Source of the DNA: Oscillibacter sp.
GTDB taxonomy: Bacteria; Bacillota; Clostridia; Oscillospirales; Oscillospiraceae
DNA length: 5,099 nt
Assembly: GCA_022796315.1 (NCBI GenBank)
Contig: JAAWIL010000154.1
Span: 1 to 5,099 of the forward strand
Direction of reading: 5' to 3'
Position 1 is the stretch's first letter; every line of letters begins with the position of its first letter. The notes beneath the pieces are model-generated. The model saw nothing but the letters and a program-made list of their open reading frames with translations, was not told the origin of the DNA and ran no database searches. Positions 1-4,472 of this stretch are shown here, in pieces. The position numbers and the translations under genes are program-made.

Positions 1-202
1 TCCAGCAAGGCAAAAAGCCGCCGCAATCCTGGCGGATTGCAAGGATTTTTAACGAAGTCTGGACGGAAAATACGCCGCCAAGACGTGTGCGGGGAGATTT
101 TAAACAGGCTCTTAGGGCCTTTGAGGGAGGCCCCAGCCTCGAATAGAGTGCAGATCGCGCTCCCGCAAAAGGCGCTTCGCTGTTTTGCTCCTCTTCTTGT
201 GC
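1..202. other. Intergenic or window-edge DNA with no supported gene
   Basis: I see no convincing gene in this stretch. One frame ends in TAA at 50-52 and could be the last 16 codons of a gene lying left of the window, but so short a tail cannot be identified. A perfect 7-bp hairpin (GCAATCC 23-29, GGATTGC 34-40) is followed four bases later by ATTTTT (45-50), which would fit a weak terminator for an upstream gene. A second small hairpin pairs GGGCCT (115-120) with AGGCCC (128-133). I find no T-box motif, no clear leucine leader peptide and no clean -35/-10 pair for leuB. The segment 41-114 looks like non-coding sequence and may be part of a dispersed repeat, but this window has no second copy to prove it. 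Confidence 0.4.
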
Positions 203-329
203 GCCGCCGCTTTGCGGCGGCACCCGCAGGGGCGCTGCCCCTGCACCCCGCCAGGGGGCACCGCCCCCTGGACCCCCTGCCGCCTTTTGAAAAAGGCGGG
301 CGAAAACCTCGATCTGCGGCTTCGCCGCA
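203..329. repeat. Array of five tandem GC-rich hairpins upstream of leuB
   Basis: Five perfect inverted repeats follow each other closely. They are GCCGCCGC/GCGGCGGC (203-210, 214-221), GCAGGGGC/GCCCCTGC (226-233, 237-244), CCAGGGGGC/GCCCCCTGG (251-259, 263-271), CCGCCTTTT/AAAAGGCGG (280-288, 291-299) and TGCGGC/GCCGCA (315-320, 324-329). Loops are two or three bases. None is followed by a T-run on the + strand, so they are not ordinary intrinsic terminators. From memory, similar blocks of CCCC-rich hairpins ending in a CCTTTTGAAAAAGG-type stem recur between genes in many anaerobic bacteria, which suggests a dispersed intergenic repeat. The array ends 23 bases before the leuB start, so it would lie in the leuB 5' UTR if transcription starts upstream. 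Confidence 0.6.
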
Positions 330-352
330 ACCTTATGGAAAGGAACAACCCA

Positions 353-1423
353 ATGGAAAAACGAATTGCCATCATCCGGGGCGACGGCATCGGCCCGGAA
401 ATCATGACCCAGGCCCTCGCCGGCCTGGATGCCGTGGCCCGGAAATTCGGCCATACCTTCACCTACGAGGACGCCCCCATGGGCGGAAACGCCATCGACG
501 CCTTCGGCGTCCCCCTGCCGGAGTCCAGCCTGAACACCTGCCTCCGCTGCGACGCCGCCCTCCTCTCCGCCGTGGGCGGGCCCAAGTGGGATACTATCGA
601 CCCCGCCATCCGCCCGGAGAAGGGCCTCCTGGCCCTCCGGGCCGGCATGGGGCTCTATGCCAACCTCCGTCCCGCCCGGCTGATTCCCCAGCTCCGCAGC
701 GCCTGCCCTCTCCGGACGGAGATCGTGGACCGGGGCATTGACTTCCTGGTGGTGCGGGAGCTCATCGGCGGCGCCTATTTCGGGGAGCACAGAACCTGGG
801 AGGAGGACGGCGAGACGGCGGCCTCGGATCTCATGATCTACCGGGAGCACGAGATCCGCCGCATCCTCCGGGTGGGCTTCGAGACGGCCCGGAAGCGCTC
901 CGGGCGGATCTGCTCCGTGGATAAGGCCAACGTGCTGGACAGCTCCAAGCTCTGGCGGAAGCTGGTCTGCGAGATGGCCCAGGAGTACCCCGGCGTGGAG
1001 CTGCGGCATATGTACGTGGATAACTGCGCCATGCAGCTGATCCGGGACCCGGCCCAGTTTGACGTCATTGTGACGGAGAATCTCTTTGGGGACATCCTCT
1101 CCGACGAGGCCAGCCAGATTACCGGGTCCATCGGGATGCTGCCCTCCGCCAGCCTGGGGGACGGGACCCGGGGACTCTATGAGCCCATCCACGGCTCCGC
1201 CCCGGACATCGCCGGGCAGGACCTGGCCAACCCCATCGGTATGATCCTGGCCGCCGCCATGATGCTGCGCTACAGCCTGGGGATGCCCGCCGAGGCGGAC
1301 GCGATGGAAGCCGCCGTCAGCGCGGCCCTGGAGAGCGGCCTGCGCACCGGCGATCTCCTGGAGCCCGGCATGGAGCGCGTGGGCTGCGCGGCCATGGGAC
1401 AGGCCATTGCCGCGCGGATTTGA
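353..1423 (+). CDS. leuB: 3-isopropylmalate dehydrogenase LeuB
   Basis: This cytoplasmic enzyme oxidises and decarboxylates 3-isopropylmalate with NAD+ to give 2-oxoisocaproate, the third step of leucine biosynthesis. The protein is 356 residues, the usual family length. Visible landmarks are GDGIGPEI (10-17), GGPKWD (75-80), substrate-binding arginines R96, R106 and R135, the VVRELIGGAYFG segment (133-144) with catalytic Tyr142, SVDKANVL with catalytic Lys191, metal ligands Asp223, Asp247 and Asp251 (YVDNCAMQ and LFGDILSDEAS), and the NAD-binding GSAPDIAG (281-288). The start at 353 is chosen because AAAGGAA (339-345) lies seven bases upstream and the protein then begins at the conserved first strand (MEKRIAIIRG). 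The longer reading from 185 runs through the hairpin array and is rejected. Oddities are Ile138 where most LeuB have Thr (RELTGG), and no leuA, leuC or leuD gene downstream. A related decarboxylating dehydrogenase (tartrate or isocitrate type) is possible, but the RPEKGLLALRAGMGLYANLRP-like segment favours LeuB. Confidence 0.95.
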   Translation: MEKRIAIIRGDGIGPEIMTQALAGLDAVARKFGHTFTYEDAPMGGNAIDAFGVPLPESSLNTCLRCDAALLSAVGGPKWDTIDPAIRPEKGLLALRAGMGLYANLRPARLIPQLRSACPLRTEIVDRGIDFLVVRELIGGAYFGEHRTWEEDGETAASDLMIYREHEIRRILRVGFETARKRSGRICSVDKANVLDSSKLWRKLVCEMAQEYPGVELRHMYVDNCAMQLIRDPAQFDVIVTENLFGDILSDEASQITGSIGMLPSASLGDGTRGLYEPIHGSAPDIAGQDLANPIGMILAAAMMLRYSLGMPAEADAMEAAVSAALESGLRTGDLLEPGMERVGCAAMGQAIAARI

Positions 1424-1439
1424 CAGAAGAACGGCACAG

Positions 1440-1478
1440 CGGTCCCCGGACAGAAAGGCGTCCGGGGACCGGCTTTGT
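1440..1478 (+). terminator. Terminator-like hairpin after leuB
   Basis: A perfect 12-bp stem (CGGTCCCCGGAC 1440-1451, GTCCGGGGACCG 1460-1471) has an 8-base loop and is followed by GCTTTGT. It begins 16 bases after the leuB stop. The stem is strong but the T-tail is short and interrupted, so termination may be partial, allowing some readthrough into the amidohydrolase gene whose Shine-Dalgarno site starts nine bases after the stem. Confidence 0.5.
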
Positions 1479-1493
1479 GGGGAGGATGGACGT

Positions 1494-2318
1494 ATGAGGA
1501 TCATCGACGCGCACCTGCACCTGTTTCCGGCGGAGGAAGCCCAGTTTGAGGAGATGGCCCGGGCGGTGGGGCACCACAACAGTACCGCCCACCTGCGCCA
1601 GGCCTGGGGCGGGCTGGAGATCGTCCACGGGGTGGTCATGGGCAACCGCAGCCTGGCGGTGGAGGATCACGACTATCCGGAGGATCTGTTTCACTACTGT
1701 GTGGGGCTGGACAGCAGCCTGCTGGACCGGGGAAACGCGGTGATCCCGGACCTGGCGGACCGGGTGGAGGAGCACCTGGTCCGCCGGAGCTGCTGCGGGG
1801 TGAAGCTGTATCCCGGGTATAACAAGACCCCGCTGACCGCGCCCCTGTATGAGCCCATCTACGCCCTGGCCGCCCGGTATGGGAAGCCCGTGGCGGTCCA
1901 TATGGGTCTCACGGCCTTTCCCGGGGCCCATTTGAAGTACTGCCACCCCCTGGCTCTGGACGAGGCGGCGGCGGACCACCCGGAGACGCAGTTTGTGATG
2001 TGCCACTTCGGCAATCCCTTTCTGGAGTCCGCCGCGGCGGTGATGGGAAAAAATCCCAATGTATCGGCAGACCTCTCCGGACTGCTGGAGGGCCGTGTGG
2101 AGCTGGAGGCGTATCTCCGGAAGCAGTCCGGCTGGGTCTCCCTGCTGAGGACCTGGCTGACCGCCGTGGACCGCTGGGACAGCCTGCTGTTTGGCACCGA
2201 CTGGCCCATCGTCAACCTGGGGGAGTATCTTGCCTTTGTTCAGGCCCTGGTGCCGGAGGAGCACTGGGAACAGGTCTTTTTTCAAAACGCCAGCCGCGTG
2301 TATGGGTTGGGAATATAG
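1494..2318 (+). CDS. Metal-dependent amidohydrolase (Amidohydro_2-type TIM barrel)
   Basis: This is a probable cytoplasmic, metal-dependent hydrolase or decarboxylase of the amidohydrolase superfamily, closest in pattern to the Amidohydro_2 (PF04909) group; the substrate is unknown. The 274-residue protein starts with the metal-binding HxH motif in DAHLHLF (5-11; His7, His9). It then shows GVKLYPGY (102-109, Lys104), VAVHMG with His136, MCHFGNP with His171, and the C-terminal FGTDWP with Asp236, which is the usual order of metal ligands on a TIM barrel. No signal peptide or membrane segment is seen. The ATG at 1494 is preceded by GGAGG (1481-1485) with an 8-base spacer, and the HxH motif follows at once, so the longer reading from 1407, which overlaps the leuB end, is rejected. 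It lies 70 bases after leuB on the same strand, but a hairpin separates them and no link to leucine synthesis is evident. In this superfamily the substrate cannot be read from sequence. Confidence 0.87.
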   Translation: MRIIDAHLHLFPAEEAQFEEMARAVGHHNSTAHLRQAWGGLEIVHGVVMGNRSLAVEDHDYPEDLFHYCVGLDSSLLDRGNAVIPDLADRVEEHLVRRSCCGVKLYPGYNKTPLTAPLYEPIYALAARYGKPVAVHMGLTAFPGAHLKYCHPLALDEAAADHPETQFVMCHFGNPFLESAAAVMGKNPNVSADLSGLLEGRVELEAYLRKQSGWVSLLRTWLTAVDRWDSLLFGTDWPIVNLGEYLAFVQALVPEEHWEQVFFQNASRVYGLGI

Positions 2319-2322
2319 GGAG

Positions 2323-2356
2323 GAGGGATTGCCTGCGGGCAGTCCCTCATTTCTTC
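2323..2356 (+). terminator. Terminator-like hairpin between convergent genes
   Basis: An 11-pair stem including one G·T pair is formed by 2323-2333 and 2338-2348 around a 4-base TGCG loop, followed by ATTTCTTC on the + strand. It starts five bases after the amidohydrolase stop and overlaps the last codons of the convergent ABC-F gene, whose stop codon is at 2347-2349. The + strand tail is T-rich. The minus-strand tail (CTCCTCCC) is poor, so it most likely ends the amidohydrolase transcript. Confidence 0.55.
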
Positions 2357-3819
2357 TCCCCGATTCTCACGATTCTGGTGGCGGCGGCCTCCTGAAAGGC
2401 CCGGTCGTGCTCCACGAAGAGCATGGTGGGGGAGAAGTCCCGCAGAAGGGACTCGATCTGCATCCGGGAGTAGACGTCGATGAAGTTCAGCGGCTCGTCC
2501 CAGAGGTAGAGGTGGGCCCGCTGGCAGAGGCTCCGGGCGATCAGGACCTTTTTCTTCTGCCCGCCGGAGAAGTCCGCCATGTCCTTTTCAAACTGGACCC
2601 GGGGGAAGTCCATCTTCCGCAGGATGGCCTTGAAGAGGGACTCGTCGATGGCCTGCTCCCTGGCGTAGTCCGTCAGGGAGCCCCGGAGATGGGCGGTGTC
2701 CTGGGGCACGTAGGAGATCTGGAGGCCGGAGGCCCGGAAGACCCGGCCGGAGTGCTCCAGGGGCTCCCCCAGGAGCAGTTTCAGGAGGCTGCTCTTGCCG
2801 CTGCCGTTCCGGCCCTCCAGGGCGACCCGCTCCCCCTGGCGCAGGGTGAGGGAGACGGGGCCGCAGGCCGGCGCGCCGCCGTAGAAGATCTCCACATCCT
2901 CGCAGGAGACCAGGGCGGAGGCGCAGTGCGTCAGGGGAGAGAGCTTCAGAGACTCGGCGGTCTCCCGGTTTTTCAGCAGGCCCTCCTTTTCCTCCAGGGC
3001 CTTCTGCTGGCGGCGTTCAATGGCCTTGGCCCGCTTCATCATCTTGGCGGACTTGTGGCCCACGAACCCCTTGTCATAGGCCCCGGCCTTCGAGGCCTCC
3101 ACCCGATCCGACCAGTCGGAGGTCCGCCGGGCCGCCTGCTTCAGCCGCCGGATGTCCTTTTGCAGCGTCTCCCGCTGCTGGAGCTCCGAGGCCTGCTGGC
3201 GCTGGAAGTTCTCCATCCAGGAGGAGAAATTGCCGCTCTGCACCTGGACGCCGGCCCGGTTCAGGGAGAGGATGTGGTCCACGCAGCCGTCCAGGAAGGC
3301 CCGGTCGTGGGAGACCAGGAGGAATCCCTTCTTCCGCCGGAGATAGGCGGATACCCGGGCCCGGGCCTGGGTGTCCAGGTGGTTGGTGGGCTCGTCGATC
3401 AGGAGGAAGCGGCCTTCGTTCAAGAACAGGGCCGCCAGCAGCACCTTGGTGCGCTCCCCGCCGGAGAGGGTCTCATAGGGGCGGTACAGCGCCTCCTCGT
3501 CCACCTCCAGCAAGGCCAGCTCCCGGAGAAGCTCCCAGGACTCCGCCTGGGGGGCCGCCTCCTGGAGGACCTCCCGGGTCGGCCGCTCCGGGTGGGCCAC
3601 GGGGTAGGGGAAGTAGTCGAAGGCGACGGAGGAGGAGATGGTTCCGCTGTACTCATACCGCCCCAGCAGGAGCCGGCAGAAGGTGGTTTTTCCCCGTCCG
3701 TTGCGGCCCACGAAGCCCAGCTTCCAGCCGGTGTCGAGCTGGAAGGAGACGTGGTCGAAGACGTTGTCAAAGCTGCCGGGATAGGCGAACGTCAGGTTTT
3801 CCACTTGAATTAAAGACAT
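2347..3819 (-). CDS. Lsa-like ABC-F ATPase, probable antibiotic-resistance ribosome-protection protein
   Basis: This is a soluble twin-ATPase of the ABC-F class. Its members bind the ribosomal E site, and resistance members displace drugs from the peptidyl transferase centre (Lsa types: lincosamides, streptogramin A, pleuromutilins). The protein is 490 residues, matching the Lsa group, with no membrane segments. Domain 1 has Walker A GRNGRGKTT (38-46), signature LSGGE (118-122), Walker B FLLIDEPTNHLD (138-149) and switch His171. A basic helical linker (about 200-300, including GHKSAKMMKRAKAIERR) forms the arm that would reach the drug site. Domain 2 has GRNGSGKSS (336-344), FSGGQ (417-421), LWDEPLNFIDV (439-449) and His471. 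The WDEPLNxxDV form of Walker B and GWKLGFVGRNGRGKTT are as I remember them in Lsa(A). The ATG at 3819 has a perfect AGGAGG site seven bases upstream. The gene has its own promoter and a leader with the layout of a drug-inducible attenuator, which supports a resistance role. The exact drug range cannot be read from sequence; a housekeeping ABC-F is the alternative. Confidence 0.9.
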   Translation of the reverse strand: MSLIQVENLTFAYPGSFDNVFDHVSFQLDTGWKLGFVGRNGRGKTTFCRLLLGRYEYSGTISSSVAFDYFPYPVAHPERPTREVLQEAAPQAESWELLRELALLEVDEEALYRPYETLSGGERTKVLLAALFLNEGRFLLIDEPTNHLDTQARARVSAYLRRKKGFLLVSHDRAFLDGCVDHILSLNRAGVQVQSGNFSSWMENFQRQQASELQQRETLQKDIRRLKQAARRTSDWSDRVEASKAGAYDKGFVGHKSAKMMKRAKAIERRQQKALEEKEGLLKNRETAESLKLSPLTHCASALVSCEDVEIFYGGAPACGPVSLTLRQGERVALEGRNGSGKSSLLKLLLGEPLEHSGRVFRASGLQISYVPQDTAHLRGSLTDYAREQAIDESLFKAILRKMDFPRVQFEKDMADFSGGQKKKVLIARSLCQRAHLYLWDEPLNFIDVYSRMQIESLLRDFSPTMLFVEHDRAFQEAAATRIVRIGEKK

Positions 3820-3826
3820 GGCAGGA

Positions 3827-3832
3827 CCTCCT
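3827..3832 (-). promoter_or_regulatory. Ribosome-binding site of the ABC-F gene
   Basis: The minus strand reads AAAAGGAGG, with AGGAGG seven bases before the ATG at 3817-3819. It fixes the start of the ABC-F gene and rules out an in-frame ATG at 3871-3873, which lies inside the terminator loop and lacks a separate Shine-Dalgarno site. Confidence 0.85.
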
Positions 3833-3847
3833 TTTCTGTGTCCGGGC

Positions 3848-3884
3848 AAAATAGAAGAGCCGCGGGAAAGCATTCCCGCGGCTC
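3848..3884 (-). terminator. Intrinsic terminator (attenuator) in the ABC-F leader
   Basis: On the minus strand GAGCCGCGGGAA (3884-3873), loop TGCT, and TTCCCGCGGCTC (3868-3857) form a perfect 12-bp GC-rich stem followed directly by TTCTATTTT. It ends 15 bases before the AGGAGG of the ABC-F gene and lies about 170 bases inside the transcript from the proposed promoter. A terminator here makes sense only as a conditional one, because otherwise the gene could not be transcribed from that promoter. Confidence 0.8.
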
Positions 3885-4007
3885 GTCATAACGGAGGGCG
3901 CCGCCTGCGTACAGCGGCGGCAGAACTCCCTATGAAGCGTGGCGTGATGCGTTTCCTGCAATGGGCGCAGCAATCCCGTGGAGCACGGAATTCCCGCTGA
4001 TCCAATT

Positions 4008-4031
4008 TTACTTGCAGGAAGAATGACGCAT
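4008..4031 (-). CDS. Seven-residue leader peptide MRHSSCK upstream of the ABC-F gene
   Basis: ATG at 4031-4029 opens a seven-codon ORF ending in TAA (4010-4008) and encoding MRHSSCK. It is preceded by AAGGGGTG (4044-4037), a good Shine-Dalgarno site placed five bases before the ATG. The proposed transcript begins around 4054, so this is the first ORF on the mRNA. Its coding sequence is almost exactly the 5' arm of the long leader stem, so a ribosome on it must open that stem. Short leader ORFs of this size control drug-inducible resistance genes such as erm, cat and several ABC-F genes by stalling when the drug is bound. The Ser-Ser pair at residues 4-5 is a plausible stall site, since some peptidyl-transferase drugs arrest after Ala, Ser or Thr, but this is a guess. 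A GTG at 4039 opens a longer overlapping frame but lies inside the Shine-Dalgarno site. Confidence 0.65.
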   Translation of the reverse strand: MRHSSCK

Positions 4032-4060
4032 CTTTTCACCCCTTCACAGATCTTACCGGC

Positions 4061-4088
4061 ATGATACCATATTTTCGCGAAATGTCAA
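4061..4088 (-). promoter_or_regulatory. Sigma-A-type promoter of the ABC-F gene
   Basis: On the minus strand a consensus TTGACA (4088-4083) is followed after 16 bases by TATCAT (4066-4061), one mismatch from TATAAT. Transcription would start near 4054. The spacer contains the 10-bp perfect palindrome TTTCGCGAAA (4073-4082), next to the -35 box, which could be a repressor site or chance. Confidence 0.75.
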
Positions 4089-4142
4089 GAGGGGATTGGG
4101 CGGAGAATCCAAATACGGAACGGTACGATGGTTCCCGCAGAC

Positions 4143-4172
4143 CCGGTAGGGCCCGGACCCTGGCCGGGCCAA
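4143..4172. repeat. 30-base direct repeat, copy 1, with internal hairpin
   Basis: This copy is identical over 30 bases to 4353-4382, exactly 210 bases away. It begins CCGGTAGGG and contains a perfect 7-bp stem, GGCCCGG (4150-4156) with CCGGGCC (4164-4170), around ACCCTGG. The TAGGG tag before a palindrome is shared with the other modules in this region. Confidence 0.85.
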
Positions 4173-4221
4173 GCCCGCTCCCGACCTCCGGATTTTTCGA
4201 TAGACGGGGGGCCCCCTTAGT

Positions 4222-4258
4222 CTGGCCTCCGGCCAGCCAGCTCCCCCGAGGGGGGAGC
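4222..4258. repeat. Pair of adjacent hairpins
   Basis: CTGGCC/GGCCAG (4222-4227, 4231-4236) with loop TCC is followed after three bases by GCTCCCCC/GGGGGAGC (4240-4247, 4251-4258) with loop GAG. The layout CCCTTAGTC - hairpin - CAGCTCCCCCGAGGGGGGAGC - CAAG resembles a hairpin pair that I recall recurring between genes in Faecalibacterium and other Oscillospiraceae. That similarity is from memory and unchecked. Confidence 0.6.
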
Positions 4259-4291
4259 CAAGAGGATTGGCGGACCTCAAGGGGATAGGTG

Positions 4292-4316
4292 TAGGGGCCG
4301 CCGCCCTCGGCGGCCC
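4292..4316. repeat. TAGGG-tagged palindrome
   Basis: TAGGGGCCGCCG is followed by a loop CCCT and CGGCGGCCC. The perfect 9-bp stem is 4295-4303 with 4308-4316. It has the same TAGGG-plus-stem plan as the modules at 4143, 4353 and 4421, but a different stem sequence. Confidence 0.65.
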
Positions 4317-4327
4317 GCCCGCAGCCT

Positions 4328-4356
4328 CCGGCTCTTCCATAGAACGGAAGAGCCGG
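4328..4356. repeat. 11-bp perfect hairpin overlapping repeat copy 2
   Basis: CCGGCTCTTCC (4328-4338) and GGAAGAGCCGG (4346-4356) pair perfectly around ATAGAAC. The left half resembles 4185-4207 (shared CTCCGG and ATAGA.CGG positions), which suggests that a larger unit was duplicated and diverged around each 30-base repeat. Confidence 0.6.
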
Positions 4357-4382
4357 TAGGGCCCGGACCCTGGCCGGGCCAA
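4353..4382. repeat. 30-base direct repeat, copy 2, with internal hairpin
   Basis: Identical to 4143-4172 over all 30 bases and in the same orientation. The internal stem is 4360-4366 with 4374-4380. Sequences just outside the two copies differ, which marks clean repeat boundaries. Confidence 0.85.
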
Positions 4383-4420
4383 TCGCTCCCCCTCACGGCA
4401 GACCGGATCTCTCTTTGGAC

Positions 4421-4444
4421 GGGCGGCTGACAGCCGCCCCTACA
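4421..4444. repeat. TAGGG-tagged palindrome, opposite orientation
   Basis: GGGCGGCTG (4421-4429) and CAGCCGCCC (4431-4439) are perfect inverted repeats, and on the minus strand the module reads TGTAGGGGCGGCTGTCAGCC and onward. This is the TAGGG-plus-stem plan in reverse orientation. It lies 28 bases downstream of the GNAT stop codon (minus-strand sense) but is not followed by a T-run, so it is a poor intrinsic terminator. Confidence 0.65.
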
Positions 4445-4472
4445 GGGTCAGATCGCCCCAAAAGAGGCACCC

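Larger units (their letters stand above)
3820..4054 (-). promoter_or_regulatory. Structured 5' leader of the ABC-F gene, candidate ribosome-mediated attenuator
   Basis: The roughly 235-nt leader holds, in transcript order, a leader ORF, a large stem, a GC-rich hairpin, a terminator and the ABC-F ribosome-binding site. Segment A (4032-4012, the leader ORF) pairs with segment B (3961-3946): GATGCGT with ACGCATC and TTCCTGCAA with TTGCAGGAA, 16 pairs with a 5-base bulge in A. Inside this stem, 3992-3984 and 3980-3972 form a 9-pair hairpin with one G·U, closed further by CAGC/GCTG. Between B and the terminator, GCCGCC and GGCGGC (3921-3916, 3905-3900) can form a hairpin. Segment B can instead pair with 3874-3860 (terminator loop plus 3' arm): 11 Watson-Crick and two G·U pairs, with one A·C mismatch and one bulged C. 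A:B with the terminator, and B:D without it, are mutually exclusive. This fits switching by a ribosome stalled on the leader ORF. The pairings are seen in the sequence; the mechanism is inferred. Confidence 0.72.
4100..4472. other. Gene-free, hairpin-rich intergenic region
   Basis: This stretch lies between the GNAT stop codon and the ABC-F promoter. Open frames across it on both strands are low-complexity products of GC-rich repeats (Pro, Arg, Gly) without good start sites, so I call no gene. It consists of separate palindromic modules listed individually: two identical 30-base repeats, two adjacent hairpins at 4222-4258, and further stems at 4292-4316, 4328-4356 and 4421-4444. None has a convincing T-run, so no clear terminator for the GNAT gene is seen here. 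Confidence 0.7.

Noticed and set aside
185..352. N-terminal extension of leuB from a TTG at 185, with a leucine-rich start that could suggest a leucine leader peptide
   Set aside because: It has no Shine-Dalgarno site, runs without a stop through the hairpin array into leuB, and adds 56 residues not found in the family. A good Shine-Dalgarno site serves the ATG at 353.
37..741. 234-codon + strand open frame from the left edge into leuB
   Set aside because: The product is rich in Pro, Arg and Gly from the hairpin array and then reads leuB out of frame.
1317..2285. Minus-strand open frame opposite leuB and the amidohydrolase
   Set aside because: It is an antisense shadow of two well-supported genes, without a credible ribosome-binding site or domain.
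2191..3813. 540-codon + strand open frame opposite the ABC-F gene
   Set aside because: It is the antisense shadow of a GC-rich gene. The other strand has complete ABC motifs, and this frame gives a low-complexity Gly/Leu/Pro-rich product.
3820..3873. In-frame ATG at 3873-3871 that would add 18 residues to the ABC-F protein
   Set aside because: It lies in the terminator loop, has no spaced Shine-Dalgarno site, and the ATG at 3819 has a perfect AGGAGG and the family N-terminus.
3767..4039. 90-codon minus-strand frame from GTG at 4039 across the ABC-F leader
   Set aside because: The GTG is part of the Shine-Dalgarno site of the leader ORF, the frame crosses the terminator and the ABC-F start, and the product has no recognisable features.
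4053..4382. Minus-strand open frame in the hairpin-rich intergenic region, with a repeated ARPGSGPYR peptide
   Set aside because: The peptide repeat only reflects the two copies of the 30-base DNA repeat. There is no Shine-Dalgarno site, and the DNA is explained by palindromic modules.
4100..4472. Possible CRISPR array, because of repeated palindromic units
   Set aside because: There are only two identical copies, 210 bases apart, and the other palindromes differ in sequence; no regular spacers or cas genes are present.
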